From Congeria kusceri (taxonomy: Eukaryota; Mollusca; Bivalvia; Myida; Dreissenidae): a stretch of 64,000 bases of DNA. Positions 11,111 to 22,649 of this stretch are shown here, piece after piece. Under the pieces are notes generated by a model. That model ran no database searches. It was not told the DNA's origin and saw only the letters and a program-made list of their open reading frames with translations. A program made the position numbers and the translations under genes. Where the stretch lies: assembly GCA_027627225.1 (NCBI GenBank), contig CM051032.1, forward strand, positions 62,560,637-62,624,636. The letters are read 5' to 3'. The number at the start of each line of letters is the position of its first letter. Position 1 is the first letter of the stretch.

Positions 11111-13914
11111 TAGCATGCACGCAGAATGACCACATGTAGCATGAGCACAGTATGACCACATGCAGCATGAGCACAGACTGACCACATGTAGCATGAGCAC
11201 AGACTGATCACATGTAGCATGAGCACAGACTGACCACATGTAGCATTAGCACAGACTGACCACATGTAGCATTAGCACAGACTGACCACATGTAGCATGA
11301 GCACTGTGTAACCACATGTAGCATGAGCACTGTGTGGCCACATGTAGCATGAGCACAGTGTGACCACATGCAGCATGAGCATAGACTGACCACATGTAGC
11401 ATGAGCACAGTGTGACCACATGTAGCATGAGCACAGTGTGCCCACATGTAGCATGAGCACAGTGTGACCACATGTAGCATGAGCACAGACTGACCACATG
11501 TAGCATGAGCACAGTGTGACCACATGTAGCATGAGCACAGACTAACCACATGTAGCATGAGCATAGACTGACCACATGTAGCATGAGCATAGACTGACCA
11601 CATGTAGCATGAGCACAGTGTGACCACATGTAGCATGAGCACAGACTAACCACATGTAGCATGAGCACAGTGTGACCACATGTAGCATGAGCACAGTATG
11701 ACCACATGTAGCATGAACACAGTGTGACCACATGTAGCATGAGCACAGACTGACCACATGTAGCATGAGCACAGACTGACCACATCTAGCTTGAGCAGAG
11801 TATGGCCAAATGTAGCATGAGCGCAGACTGACCACATGTAGCATAAGCACAGACAGACCACATGTAGCATGATCGCAGACTGATCACATGTAGCATGAGC
11901 ACAGTGTGACCACATGTAGCATCAACACAGACTGACCACATGTAGCATGAACGCAGACTGACACAAGGTAGCATGAGCACAGTTTGACCACATGTAGCAT
12001 GATCACAGACTGACCAAATGTAGCATGAACGCAGACTGCCACAGGTAGCATGAGCACAGACTGACCACATGTACAATAGCACAGACTGACCACATGTAGC
12101 ATAAGCACAGACTTAACACATGTAGCATGAGCACAGACTAACACCAGGTAGCATGAGCACAGTGTGGCTACATGTAGCATGAGCACAGTGTGACCACATG
12201 TAGCATGAGCACAGACTGACCACATGTAGCATGAGCACAGACTGACCACATGTAGCATGAGCACAGACTGACCACGTGTAGCATGGACGCATAGTGACAC
12301 CAGGTTGCATGAGCACAGTGTGACCACATGTAGCATGAGCACAGTGTGACCACATGTAGCATGAGCACAGACTGACCACATGTAGCATAAGCACAGACTG
12401 ACCACATGTAGCATGAACGCAGTGTGACCACAAGTAGCATGAGCTCAGTGTGACCACATGTAGCATGAGGACAGACTGACCACATGTAGCATGAGCACAG
12501 AATGACCACAGGCAGCATGAGCACAGACTGACCACATGTAGCATGAGCATAGACTGACTACATGTGGCTTGAGCAGAGTATGGCCAAATATAGCATGAGC
12601 GCAGACTGACCACATGTTGCATAAGCACAGACTGACCACATGTAGCATTAGCGCAGACTGATCACATGTAGCATGAGCACAGTGTGACCAAATGTAGCAT
12701 GAGCACAGACTGACCACATGTAGCATGATCGCAGACTGAAACCAGGTAGCATGAGCGCAGTGTGACCACATGTAGCATGAGCACAGACTGACCACATGTA
12801 GCATGAACGCATTGTGACTACATGTAGCATGAGCACAGTGTGACCACATGTAGCATGAGCATAGACTGATCACTCGTAGCGTGAGCACAGACTGACCACG
12901 TGTAGCATGAGCACATACTGACCACATGTATGATGAGAACAGACTGACCACATGTAGCATGAGCACAGACTGACCACATGTAGCATGAGCACTGTGTGAC
13001 CACATGTAGCATGAGCATAGAATGACCACATGTAGCGTGAGCACAGACTGACCACATGTAGCATGAGCACAGACTGACCACATGTAGCATGAACAAAGTG
13101 TGACCACATGTAGCATGACCACAGTTTGACCACATGTAGCATGATCACAGACTGACCAAATGTAGCATAAACGCAGACTGACACCAGGTAGCATGAGCAC
13201 AGACTGACCACGTGTACAATAGCACCGACTGACCACATGTGGCATGAACGCAGTGTGACCACATGTAGCATGAGCACATACTGACCAAATGCATGAACGC
13301 AGAGTGACATCAGGTAGCATGAGCACAGTGTGACCACATGTAGCATGAGCACAGACTGACCACATGTAGCATGTGCACAGACTTACCACATGTAGCATGA
13401 GCACAGTGTGACCACATGCAGCATGAGCACAGACTGACCACATGTAGCATGAGCACAGACTGACACCAGGTAGCATGAGCACAGACTGACCACATGTAGC
13501 ATGAGCACAGACTGACCACAGGTAGCATGAGCACAGACTGGCATGTAGCTTGAGCAGGGTATGGCCAAATGTAGCATGAGCGCAGACTGACCACATGTAG
13601 CATAAGCCCAGATTGACCACATGTATCATTAGCGCAGACTGATCGCATGTAGCGTGAGCACAGTGTGACCACATGTAGCATGAGCACAGACTGACCACAT
13701 GTAGCTTGAGCACATACTGATCACATGTAGCATGAGCACAGACTGACCACATGTAGCATGAGCACAGACTGACCACATGTAGCATTAGCGCAGACTGATC
13801 ACATGTAGCATGAGCACAGTGTGACCACATGCAGCATGAGCACAGACTGACCACATGTAGCATGAACACAGACTGACCACAGGTAGCATGAGCACAGACT
13901 GACCACATGTAGCA
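11111..13914. repeat. 26-bp minisatellite, about 108 units
   Basis: Units of 26 bp read TGACCACATGTAGCATGAGC then ACAGAC or ACAGTG, with many point variants and occasional length variants. The minus strand of the unit has no stop in any frame. Because 26 is not a multiple of three, each frame cycles through the same 26-residue peptide (cores CAHATCG and LMLHVVSLCSCY). This yields overlapping ORFs of up to 487 codons, which are repeat artefacts and not genes. A variant block with GCTTGAGCAG then TATGGCCAAAT recurs near 11787, 12548 and 13545, which suggests higher-order amplification. Confidence 0.95.
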
Positions 13915-14744
13915 AATCGACTAGGAAATGCCAACAGTAAAACCACCAGAAACGTAAACACATTCGTTTTGCATGAAAACTGTAAATTGCCAACGCGTAT
14001 CTGCAGAAAACAAATTTCCTTGCAACTCTAAATGCCTTAAATGTGCACATTGATTAATATAGTGCCCAGTAGTCCTGATGAATCTATTTTTCCTGATGAC
14101 TGTAAAAAAGGATGACCAGCAAGTAAAACTATTTAACGTTGTAAATACAATTGCAACAAGGAAATAATGTATCATTGCAATAGACTATGACATAGTTTTC
14201 ATTCTCCAACAAGTCGAAATAATGTATCAATGCAATTGACTATGACATAGTTTTCATTCTCCTTAACAGCTAGAATTACCCGTAAATCTACAATTCACAA
14301 AGGGACTATTTACCGTATCACTGCGCTCGAGCGCAACGCGGTTCTGTTAATGTGCCAAAAAGTTACCGGTCAGTTATTGGCAAATGCATTTTAAAAGTTG
14401 ATTTCGAATTAAACATTTAGTTATCACTTTTTGCGTACATTGTTTTTAAAGCATAAAGAAACACTTTGTGGTATAGTTATTAAATGTTCACAATTTAATT
14501 ACCGGATATATTTAGGCACAACGAAATATGTGATAAATTAGGAATTGTACTTGTTCTAATAATCAGTCAATAACTGGGAAGTTACCGATAGACGGTTTGC
14601 TTCAGTGATATTCTGTAGACACCTGAATTGGTGCACACATTTACAGCATATACAACATTTGGCATATACGGCAAAAGAAACATCTTAACTAAGCATAAAC
14701 GAAGGATATGACCCAAACTTGAGCGTTCAAATTCAAATCTCTCG
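13915..14744. other. Intergenic with a two-copy 53-bp repeat
   Basis: At about 14163-14262 a 53-bp unit (AATAATGTATCA(T/A)TGCAAT, then GACTATGACATAG) is present twice in tandem. No gene was seen before the exon at 14745. Confidence 0.6.
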
Positions 14745-15066
14745 ATGTCTCATCGTACTAAGAATTCGGAGAAAATGTCGAAAGAGTGGCATCTGGCGTA
14801 TTACAACAAGTACGGACGACCAGAGAGGACATATTATGACACCGGCTACTACGACGGTTACATTCCACCATATCCGTATAGCCTCGCTTACGATGTTCCC
14901 GGTTTGCGCTATTCCCGGTCGCTGTACGGGCGCGGTGCGATGTCGGAATACGGGTACAGGTCGCCGTACACCTATCAAAGCGAGCTGTTCGGTAACAGAT
15001 ACCCGCCGTACATGTCGGAGGACGAGTATGATCTCTACTACCCGAGATACAGCCGGTACCGATACT
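14745..15066 (+). CDS. Exon encoding a tyrosine-rich N-terminal segment (partial gene)
   Basis: Product not recognised. The exon is clearly richer in G+C than its surroundings and opens with ATG at 14745, with a second in-frame ATG at 14775 in a better context (A at -3). From the second ATG it encodes 97 residues, about a quarter of them Tyr, with Arg, Ser, Gly and Pro (pieces such as TYYDTGYYDGY and YPRYSRYRY). There is no signal peptide, membrane segment or cysteine pattern. It ends in phase 1 at a plausible donor (TACT|GTAAGAG), so the ORF beyond 15066 is probably intron. Later exons were not found. Disordered heads of cytoskeletal or muscle rod proteins have similar composition, but that is only a guess. 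Strand and exon status are moderately sure; function is unknown. Confidence 0.5.
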
Positions 15067-15588
15067 GTAAGAGTCTCTTAAAACTGTGTTTGAAACAGTT
15101 TTCCACTGTAAACATAATGATCAAATTTAACACATGTAGACCTAATTAATAAATTAGAACATAGCCATAGGGCCATTAACTTTCATTCCACATTTTGCGA
15201 CAGAAAATTTATTGTTTCCAGTCACTCTTTGTTGAGACCAAAATGTTATTCTAATACGATATTTTATTCCAGTATGCATTTTGTTTTGTAATTGTACTGA
15301 CATAACCGACAAATAACCATAAACAAATCCATTAAACTTATCACAGTTCCTTGAAACGGACAATACAAGAACCCTCCCAGTTTAACAACCTCATTTTACA
15401 TGTTTATAATTATCACCTTCGGATGTCGTAATGCATATTACCGCATTTCCTATCCCGCGTAATATACAACAGCGCGAACTGACAACAAAAAGCTGACACA
15501 TCGGTCAACTGTGGAATTTAGGGGCCATCCTAACGGAATACACACGTTGTATGGATTATTGGACGATGAAGGCTTTTGTTTCCTAGGG
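15067..15588. other. Probable intron or intergenic sequence
   Basis: Follows the putative donor of the Tyr-rich exon. AT-rich; no recognised exon or repeat. Confidence 0.4.
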
Positions 15589-15889
15589 AAAGGGACTTGT
15601 GCACTTATTTTTGTATTTTTTGGTAATGTATGCCATTTAATGTCTTAACTTGATAGATTGAAGCATCGGAACTTAAGGTTCAAGTATAATAACGTGAAAA
15701 AAAAAAGAAAAAAAAAAGTTGCTCCCATTAGGGTTCGAACCATAAACATCTGGATCAAAAGGCTCACGACTTAACTACTCGGCCATTCCACATTTTATGT
15801 ATGTAGCTGCATTTTTTACTTTATGTAAACGATCCATGTACTGTCAGCTATTTTAATGAAAACAACAGAAACACTCTAAATTATTCCAC
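15589..15889 (-). mobile_element. tRNA-head repeat, copy a
   Basis: Read on the minus strand, a tRNA-like segment (GGCCGAGTAGTTAAG and GGTTCGAACC, at about 15717-15790) is followed by an A-rich stretch and then a unique tail ending CAAGTCCCTTT. The same order recurs at 25743-25925 and 26248-26555. Sequence on the other side of the tRNA part (TTTACTTTATGTAA, AACACTC(T/C)AAATTATTCCA) is shared with the third copy, so the tRNA portion is internal. Confidence 0.7.
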
Positions 15890-16107
15890 GTTTAGCGTTA
15901 CAAACGCTAAAATATGATTTTGTTAATTTCAGCTGATGATTACACGTTAACAAATGGTATTTATAGTATTTCTATGTCCGTGCAGTTATTGCGCTCCATT
16001 ATATACACTATTCTTCCATATTAGGAATCTGTGACAAAAATTGCAAAATTGTCAATTAGTCAATCTGTGAACAAGTCTCTTTAATCCTGTACTTTAATAT
16101 AATAATT
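15890..16107. other. Short gap, nothing recognised
   Basis: AT-rich, non-coding; no repeat structure noted. Confidence 0.4.
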
Positions 16108-16110
16108 ACG

Positions 16111-16750
16111 TCACACTGGCGAATTTAAGCTACGAGTTCTGGCGAGTTGTAACTCGCCACAACTCGCCCGGTGTCGTGTAGATCTTGTACACATGTCGTT
16201 CTTTGTCGCAGTGATGTCTGCTTATGTCTTCTTATGTAGCCAGAACTCGCCAAGAAGCGGCGATAATTTTAAACCCTTTAAAATTCTCGCCGCTTCTCGG
16301 CGACTTTTCATTCTCGTACACGTGTCGAACACATTCCGTAGACATGTCTTCCCTTGTCGTAGCGTATTGCCGTATATTATCGTTCTACGACATAGCACGA
16401 GTTTGCTGCGAGTTTGGGAGAATTGCCTACGACATCTGCTCGCCCGTTTCTCGTACAATGTCGTCATAAACTCGTGCTCATGTCCTCACAAGTCCTACAG
16501 ACTCGTCCACACTCGTACATTCTCGAAGACTAGTCTTCGATTGTCGAAAATACGTCGTACGCATATCTCGGCTGAACTTGTAATAAAATATCAATCGTAC
16601 TTGTGTCGTGTCAATGTCGAGTCAAGGTTGAAGAGAACTCGAACAATTGTCATCTTGAAACAATTCCGCGACTAACTCGTGCACTTTACGGCGAGTTAAA
16701 AATCGCTGGAAATCGTACAGAACTCGAAGCTAATATTCGCCACAGTGTGA
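16111..16750. mobile_element. TIR element filled with degenerate TCG words
   Basis: Inverted ends read GTCACACTGGCGAATTTAAG and, from the right side inward, GTCACACTGTGGCGAATATTAG, both continuing into (T/A)CGAGTTCTG. Between them the sequence is strikingly rich in ACTCG, TCGTAC, TGTCGT and CTCGCC, the same words that occur just inside the ends. ORFs on both strands (up to 160 codons) are by-products of this composition. Probably a non-autonomous DNA transposon with many subterminal motif copies. Confidence 0.7.
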
Positions 16751-17520
16751 CAGGGCCTATAACTCAGGCAGTGAATGCTTGGTTTTGGAGTCGACACATT
16801 GATTGAGTATAATGCGTTGTCAAACGTTAAATTACGTTAAATTACTTCGCGCGAAATGGCATCTTTGTTCAACAATTCGTACGACATTTTAATGCCAATT
16901 GAAAGTTAGCGTCTATAGAAATTGACATGACTTGAAGCCAACCAAGACTATGCAGGTGGCATATTTATAATGCAGTTGGCATTTAGAAGTTTTTAATACA
17001 TGCATATAACGTATGCAGAGTAAGAATTTATGATTCTGGTCACGATCTGTTATTCATTAGTTTGAACAGTTATACATGGTTAAGTATCTATATATGACAT
17101 ATTTTTTTATAGGTTTCCTTAAAAAAAGGATAAATAAATATAATACAGCTTGAGTAAAGAGTAATGTAATTAATAACATAATTATAATAATATTTGTTGT
17201 ATTATTTTTTCAGGGTATTAGTCCGAGAGAAAGATGATGAGGCCATTACTAGAAAACCAGAAGATCACTAACATATATTATGAACAACTCTCAGTGTTGC
17301 AGTTCATATTTATAAGCACTCACGTGATATTAATAATTTGGATCTGACAATGTTTAACCTGAAATGGGGTTATTTTATGTGGACTCGTTTATCATTAGTA
17401 TTGTATTCAACATGTACTTTGACAATGCGTTTAACGTATTTTCATATAGGCTGTGGCAAAACAACAATAAAAACAACTAAAACGAAACTTGAAAAAGCAT
17501 AAACACTCAAAGAAGATAAA
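16751..17520. other. Intergenic, nothing recognised
   Basis: AT-rich, with no supported gene or repeat. Confidence 0.4.
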
Positions 17521-17523
17521 GAA

Positions 17524-17803
17524 GAGGGGAGAGAGCGGCGGGCATATAATGGGCTTTAGACTGACCACGATTCCCGACAGGCCGAATGCTTCCGGGTCCC
17601 GGGGAAAATAGACTTTGGTCGGATTTAAGATCCCGGTAATATTGGCCCCGGGCCATTTGATATCCCTATAGCTTCTCCCACTGAGAGGATTAAGACAAAA
17701 ATGCTTGGCTCTAGGGTAGGGAGTTAGACCACCAAAAATAAAATTAGTCAAATTCCCCTGGGTCAGCCCGCCGCTCCCCCCCACCTATTGAAAGGTGCAT
17801 TAC
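17524..17803 (-). repeat. GC-rich dispersed repeat, copy 1
   Basis: Read on the minus strand this matches 51490-51727: a C/G-run end with GGAGCGGCGG, then GGGCTGACCCAGGGG, ATTTTATTTTTGG, TCAGTGGGAGA and ATGGCCC. Both copies have TTGAAAGGTGCATTAC just outside their right end. This implies terminal inverted repeats with opposite internal orientation. The 117-codon minus ORF is not supported as a gene. Confidence 0.7.
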
Positions 17804-18474
17804 GATCAGTGTTAATAGTTTTAAACACATCTCATACGTGAATATTTATCAATAGTCAGTGGCCATATCTATAAATCTCCAAATGAAAATCTTAAGTTAT
17901 ATATACTCGAAAAAAAAAATCCAAAATGTTTTGAGTTGAAAATCAATAATTTTGTTCGAAATGGGGTAAAATAAGAATCATCTTTTATCACATGCTATAC
18001 CTTGTTTTCCGTGTAATACAGCCATTACGAATATTTTTTTATTTAATGCTAAGTAGTGAAATATAGAAAAATATCAGTGAGATATATCCCTATATAACTC
18101 ACAGTAAGGGACTACTTTTTGGGTCCCGATTTAATACGGTAAATGAAACGGACCGTCATCGATGCCGGGCTCAAAACTGTGAAAAGACGTAATTATTTTG
18201 ACGTCATGACGTTATGATTCCCATGATATTTTCCAATAAAATGTAAGACACAGTTTAATAAAGGCATTAAATAAAAGAAAATTTGTTTGTTTTCGGTGTG
18301 ATAACGCCTTATATCATCAACTTATATTCTTTGACAATCGCATGACGTTATTTTGGTGAAATGACGTCGTCAACATGAAATGACGTTACGTCAGTACACA
18401 TCTTTTAGGATTTATCAACATCTTTTGGTAAAATTATAAGTTTTTTCTTTCGTTTAAAAGCATGGTATAAAAAA

Positions 18475-18609
18475 GATCTGACACTCGTTGTCATTCCATA
18501 CATATTTTATTAAACTCGTCCAGGAAATTCGTTAGTAAGCTCGCTTACTAACAAAATTCCAGAACTCGTTTAATAAAATATGGTATGAAATGACAACTCG
18601 TGTCAGATC
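18475..18609. repeat. 135-bp palindrome (family 3)
   Basis: Arms run GATCTGACACTCGTTGTCAT, a block with TTTTATTAAACTCGT, then CGTTAGTAAGC to the centre, and back as complement with a few mismatches. It is an inverted copy of 21196-21342; the shared outer flank is GGATCCTATATAT-like. Confidence 0.9.
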
Positions 18610-18747
18610 CTATATATCTGTATTAATTCTTCAACATAAAAAAACGACGGATACAACATCTTATTGAATTGTAGATAAAGTCACACGTTTAAGGCTATGA
18701 AGTTTTTATTAAGGAGCTTGGAGGATGCCAGCTCATCTGCATTTCAT

Positions 18748-18774
18748 CAGAACAGAACAGAACAGAACAGAACA
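18748..18774. repeat. AACAG pentanucleotide microsatellite
   Basis: About five tandem AGAAC/AACAG units. Non-coding. Confidence 0.9.
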
Positions 18775-20822
18775 GTACACACAGTTTATTGGTATAACTT
18801 GAACACTTGTAAACAGTTCATCGTTACTTATACAAAATAATAATAAATAGGCACATGCATAGCAATGCAAAAGTGAACATTACACTACATTTCAAAGTGT
18901 TATATACAGGCCATTTTCAAATTAAACGTGTGCATTTAAAGCATCAATTCTCATTTTAAATGCATTTTTACAGTATAACGCAAGTTTCAAAAGAACTTTA
19001 GAATTCGTACTTGTTAATAAAAGTATCTATTTATGCATACTAGGTCGGTTATATAGTAAAATTTGTTAATATATTTTTTTTCCTAATATTAATATAAAGA
19101 GGACATACTATAACAAAGTGATACTCGTTTTCGATATTATTTGTGTTGCATATAATACATTGTTAATTTTTAAGATTAGTTGCATGTCTACTAGATTCAA
19201 TTTTTTAACATATGAGATGATTCATCATGGTCGAATTACTTATTTGGGGGTGTGTTTTTGTGGACCATCTAGGCAGGCATTTATAGAGCTCGTATGTATA
19301 TTTCTCAAGACCGTAACATTCCTTGAGCCTGTCTTGTCATTTATAATTTAATACGCTCGGAAAGATTTTAATTCTGAAAAGATTGAAACATTTAATCCAC
19401 ATGTTAGTGAATTTAAACCGTTAAACGACATGCTTGATCTGAACCCTTGATAACCCTTTATAATTACGCGTTAAGTTTTTTTAATTCTAAATAGCTTTAT
19501 AAATGCAGACCGCATTGTTTTAAGACTATTTGTGCATACGTGAACGTGCCTTTGAATTGTGCTTTTATGTTTGATCTATTTTATCATACACACGGTTCTA
19601 TATAAGAGATGGGAATCTGCAAAGGTTGCAATAAATTGCAAAAAAAAATCCGATTGACTGTTGTGTTTTCCGGATATGGATGTTTCTTTGTTATGATTTA
19701 CTAGACTGCAATACGTGGATTGTGCACGGTATGTATTTTTTTTACAGGTATTATTTGGTTTGTTTCAGAATTTTGAAACAGAAACACTACTGTATTGCAT
19801 TTTTACTTCTTACTAATAATACGAAATACTTGTTGAACAAGACTGCTTCTGTCTCGAAAAACGGATCGTTACTTTTACTCCAAATGATTGGACATGCACG
19901 GTTATATGCTCAAATAAAATATGTATAATGTATTATATGTTTGATTTGGTTATTTACTAGAGTTAAAAATTAATTATTATTTTGTGAATAAACTATTAAA
20001 GATAGATATCGAGTTGTTAAATCCGTGGCCAATGAGTCCTAAATCGCCAGATTCAACTGTCAGTGCATGGATACTTCCGAATTAACCCAATTAATTTAGA
20101 CATTTATTTAATTATAAGTTATATAATCATGTCGCTCTATGCTGATAGTCCAGTCATAGGATGACCCAAATTACTTTTAAATATCGATTTATATAAATCG
20201 TTTTCTGAATTATTTAGCACTTAATACTTTTATTTTGCCCGTGAATGTTAAACTGAGTTTCAAGTGTAAATATCCAAATGGATAAAATATCACTTTAATA
20301 ATAATTTATATCCTTTTAATTGTTTTGGCGTTGCGCCTTTCTCAAAATATGAAATGTTTAATTTTAGTTACGAATATTTCCGCCACTTTCAACTAGAAAC
20401 CATGCAACCGCGCCTGTATTCCATATCAAATATCGGTCAATATGGTATACTTGTTGCGGAAAAATACGAAAAAATACATGAAATTAAATTATTAATAGCA
20501 CGTATTTATATTATAATCGTTTTTCTTTACATTCCATGAGTTTCTTTAAATGTATCTAGCTTTATAAATACCAGTAGTTTGTGATATGAACAACTTACAT
20601 ACCAGCTCAAGCTAGTTGCAGTTTACCAAATTAAACTTTGGAGTACTGATTAAATATTAGATCCGCATTTTCCTAACGTTAGCCAGTTTTCTTTTCACGC
20701 GCAAATGTCTTTATAACCAACAATAACTTAGTGCTATACTGGCATGGAACTAGTCCATGTCCTTATACATGTTTAATCAGAAGTTTCATATCAGTTATAT
20801 TTAAGAAATATTTTTCGATTTT

Positions 20823-20943
20823 GAGTTGTTTATCTGTAAATACACAAAGATTTTGACTTCCGATGCGTAGGAATTCAACCACGAGGGTGTTATGTACGCG
20901 CATCAGAACGAACACTTGTTGTTTATTTTTGGATAAACAACGA
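20823..20943. repeat. Degraded palindrome (family 1)
   Basis: Retains GTTGTTTATC and GGATAAACAAC outer arms, a GATGCG/CGCATC inner pair and the CACGAGGG centre, with mismatches. The right flank TTTCGATTCTAACATGAT matches copies at 4040 and 9567. Confidence 0.7.
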
Positions 20944-21195
20944 TAAAGCGAAAATTATTTCGATTCTAACATGATATGACTACATACATGCATTCTGCAA
21001 TTGAACAGCGTAATATATTTGACAGAACTACTTTTTCGAGTTGTTTATTGGCAGTTAAACAACGGAATTTGTTCTTCTGTCTATAGATATATCTGCGCGT
21101 GTCACGTTAGAATAAAAGTTTAACGTTACTTGTATTGAAATAAACCACAAGTTGAAGTAAACGATACGCGTTTAATTATACACGCGTATATATAG

Positions 21196-21342
21196 GATCT
21201 GACACGAGTTGTCATTTCATACCATAATTTATTAAACGAGTTCAGGAATTTTGTTAGTAAGCGAGCCTTTGGCGAGCTTACTAACGAATTTCCTGGACGA
21301 GTTTAATAAAATATGGTATGAAATGACAACGAGTGTCAGATC
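21196..21342. repeat. 147-bp palindrome (family 3)
   Basis: The outer arms GATCTGACAC and GTGTCAGATC close a near-perfect stem through ATGAAATGACAAC and TTTAATAAA blocks. The centre is AAGCGAGCCTTTGGCGAGCTT. Confidence 0.9.
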
Positions 21343-21420
21343 TTTTTTATCACATGCTTTTAAACGAAATAAACCGCTTCTAATTTTACCAAAATAAGTT
21401 GGTAACTTCTCAAAGTTTGT

Positions 21421-21590
21421 GTACTGACGTGACGTCATTTCATGTTGACAACGTCATTTCACCAAAATAACGTCATGCGATTGGTCAGTCAAAGAATATG
21501 TAGCCAATGAAAACGCTCAAAGTGTTATCTTACACATGTGTAAAATATAAATATTCGTAATGGTTGTATTACACGGGAAACAAGGCATAG
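21421..21590. promoter_or_regulatory. Repeat-borne CRE/CCAAT cluster
   Basis: Within about 100 bp there is a perfect TGACGTCA (21430-21437), two ACGTCAT half-sites, and two CCAAT boxes in opposite orientation (GATTGGTC, AGCCAATGA). These motifs resemble binding sites for CREB/ATF and NF-Y. The block is repeated in reverse at 18320-18410 and at 34590-34700. There is no adjacent gene here, so promoter activity is only a possibility. Confidence 0.4.
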
Positions 21591-21604
21591 CATGTGATAA
21601 ATAG

Positions 21605-21761
21605 GGACTATTACATGACTGTGGTGTTCCGGTGACTTGTATCGCTCGAGTTGATTGTGTTACGCTATATTCCACGCGCCCGCAGGGCGAGTGGAATTCA
21701 ACTTTACACAATCAACGAGAGCGATACAACCCACCGGAACACCACAGTCATGTAGTATTCC
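21605..21761. repeat. 157-bp palindrome (family 2)
   Basis: Arms ACATGACTGTGGTGTTCCGG and its complement are near-perfect, followed by ATCGCTCG/CGAGAGCGAT and TTGATTGTGT/ACACAATCAA. The centre is CGCCCGCAGGGCG. The right flank TATTCC(A)TTTATTATATACC is shared with 7088-7110. It abuts the composite element ending at 21603. Confidence 0.9.
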
Positions 21762-22194
21762 ATTTATTATATACCTCCTTACGATCAAAACATCAAAATA
21801 CGCTACGAAACAAACAAAATAATAACAAAATAGTACCGTTAAAGAACGCGCACGAACACATGCCATGTACATCAATGCCGTCATTTAATTCAATCAGCAT
21901 GTGGCAACGGCGTCGTAGTGTCTATAAATAGAATAGGGTGTTTCAGTATCGCTTGGAACGTTACGGAAATATACGATACTCAACGAACGTAAAAGTAGTC
22001 CGGATTTTGCAGCCGTTGAATACGGAAAATAATTTCACAGTGTGAAATACGGGAATTTTATCTGGCCTATTGTATTTTATACCGAAAATACACCAGTATT
22101 TGAGTCAGATTATCTATAGGTGTATAATAAAAAGGATTATACACTTTGATGTAACAATCCTGAAAGTTTCAATTGGTTTATTAACAAAATGGAC
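21762..22194. other. Flank of palindrome family 2
   Basis: Non-coding. AGTAGTCCGG and ATACGG words are shared with 7225-7270. No gene seen. Confidence 0.45.
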
Positions 22195-22295
22195 AATGCC
22201 CATGTGCTATGTATCATTTCGTTATGTTCTTTGACAATGCCCATGTGCTATGTTTCATTTCGTTATGTTCTTTGACAATGCCCATGTGCTATGTC
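22195..22295. repeat. 41-bp tandem repeat, 2.5 copies
   Basis: Unit CAATGCCCATGTGCTATGT then (A/T)TCATTTCGTTATGTTCTTTGA repeated head to tail. Non-coding. Confidence 0.9.
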
Positions 22296-22387
22296 TCCTA
22301 TAACTTATTTTGAGTGGCAATACATTTTATTGATATTTTAATTTGAAATGAATGTAAATACGATGTATTGTCAGATGAGACTGAAAT

Positions 22388-22649
22388 GAGGCGTGTCGTG
22401 GGAAAACCGGGCTTAATGCATGTGCGTAGAGTGTTGTCCCAGATTAGCCTGTGCAGTCCGCTAAGGCTAATCCAGGACGACACTTTCCTCTTTTATGGGA
22501 TTTTCTGTTTCAATGAAGTGTCTTCTAACATCAATCCAAACTGTAGGCGGAAAGTGCCTTCCCGTATTAGCTTTTGCGGATTGCACAGGCTAATCCGAGA
22601 CGACACTTTACGCACATGCATTAAGCCCGGTTTTCCCACCACATGGCTC
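22388..22649. mobile_element. MITE with about 41-bp inverted ends, copy 1
   Basis: The ends GAGGCGTGTCGTGGGAAAAC and GAGCCATGTGGTGGGAAAAC (right end read inward) continue as CGGGCTTAATGCATGTGCGT on both sides. The core carries a second inverted pair, AGATTAGCCTGTGCAGTCCG and CGGATTGCACAGGCTAATC. A diverged copy lies at 54814-55050. From memory this repeat type is very common in dreissenid and related bivalve DNA. Confidence 0.85.

Larger units (their letters stand above)
17978..21603. mobile_element. 3.6-kb composite inverted-repeat element
   Basis: The left end starts TTTATCACATGCTAT and the right end finishes with its complement, ATAGCATGTGATAAA. The homologous arms contain GTGTAATAC, ATTACGAATATT, CGCATGACGTTATTTTGGTG and GACGTCA. 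Each arm then runs inward into a long palindrome (18475-18609 and 21196-21342), themselves inverted copies of each other. The left arm carries about 230 bp of extra sequence. The core (18610-21195) has no ORF above about 82 codons. I read it as one non-autonomous element with complex ends, but two independent insertions are possible. Confidence 0.6.

Noticed and set aside
12445..13908. 487-codon minus-strand ORF and its neighbours
   Set aside because: Arises only because the 26-bp minisatellite unit has no minus-strand stops; the three frames encode the same peptide. No promoter, splice or domain evidence.
11111..13914. p53-type or E-box binding array in the minisatellite
   Set aside because: The unit does not fit the p53 half-site pattern; ACATGT alone is too short to argue for binding.
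11111..13914. CRISPR array
   Set aside because: Direct 26-bp repeats without unique spacers in a eukaryotic context; it is a minisatellite.
16193..16675. 160-codon plus ORF and overlapping ORFs on both strands
   Set aside because: Composition artefact of the TCG-word TIR element; no domain.
17431..17784. 117-codon minus ORF
   Set aside because: Lies on a dispersed GC-rich repeat whose second copy does not keep the frame.
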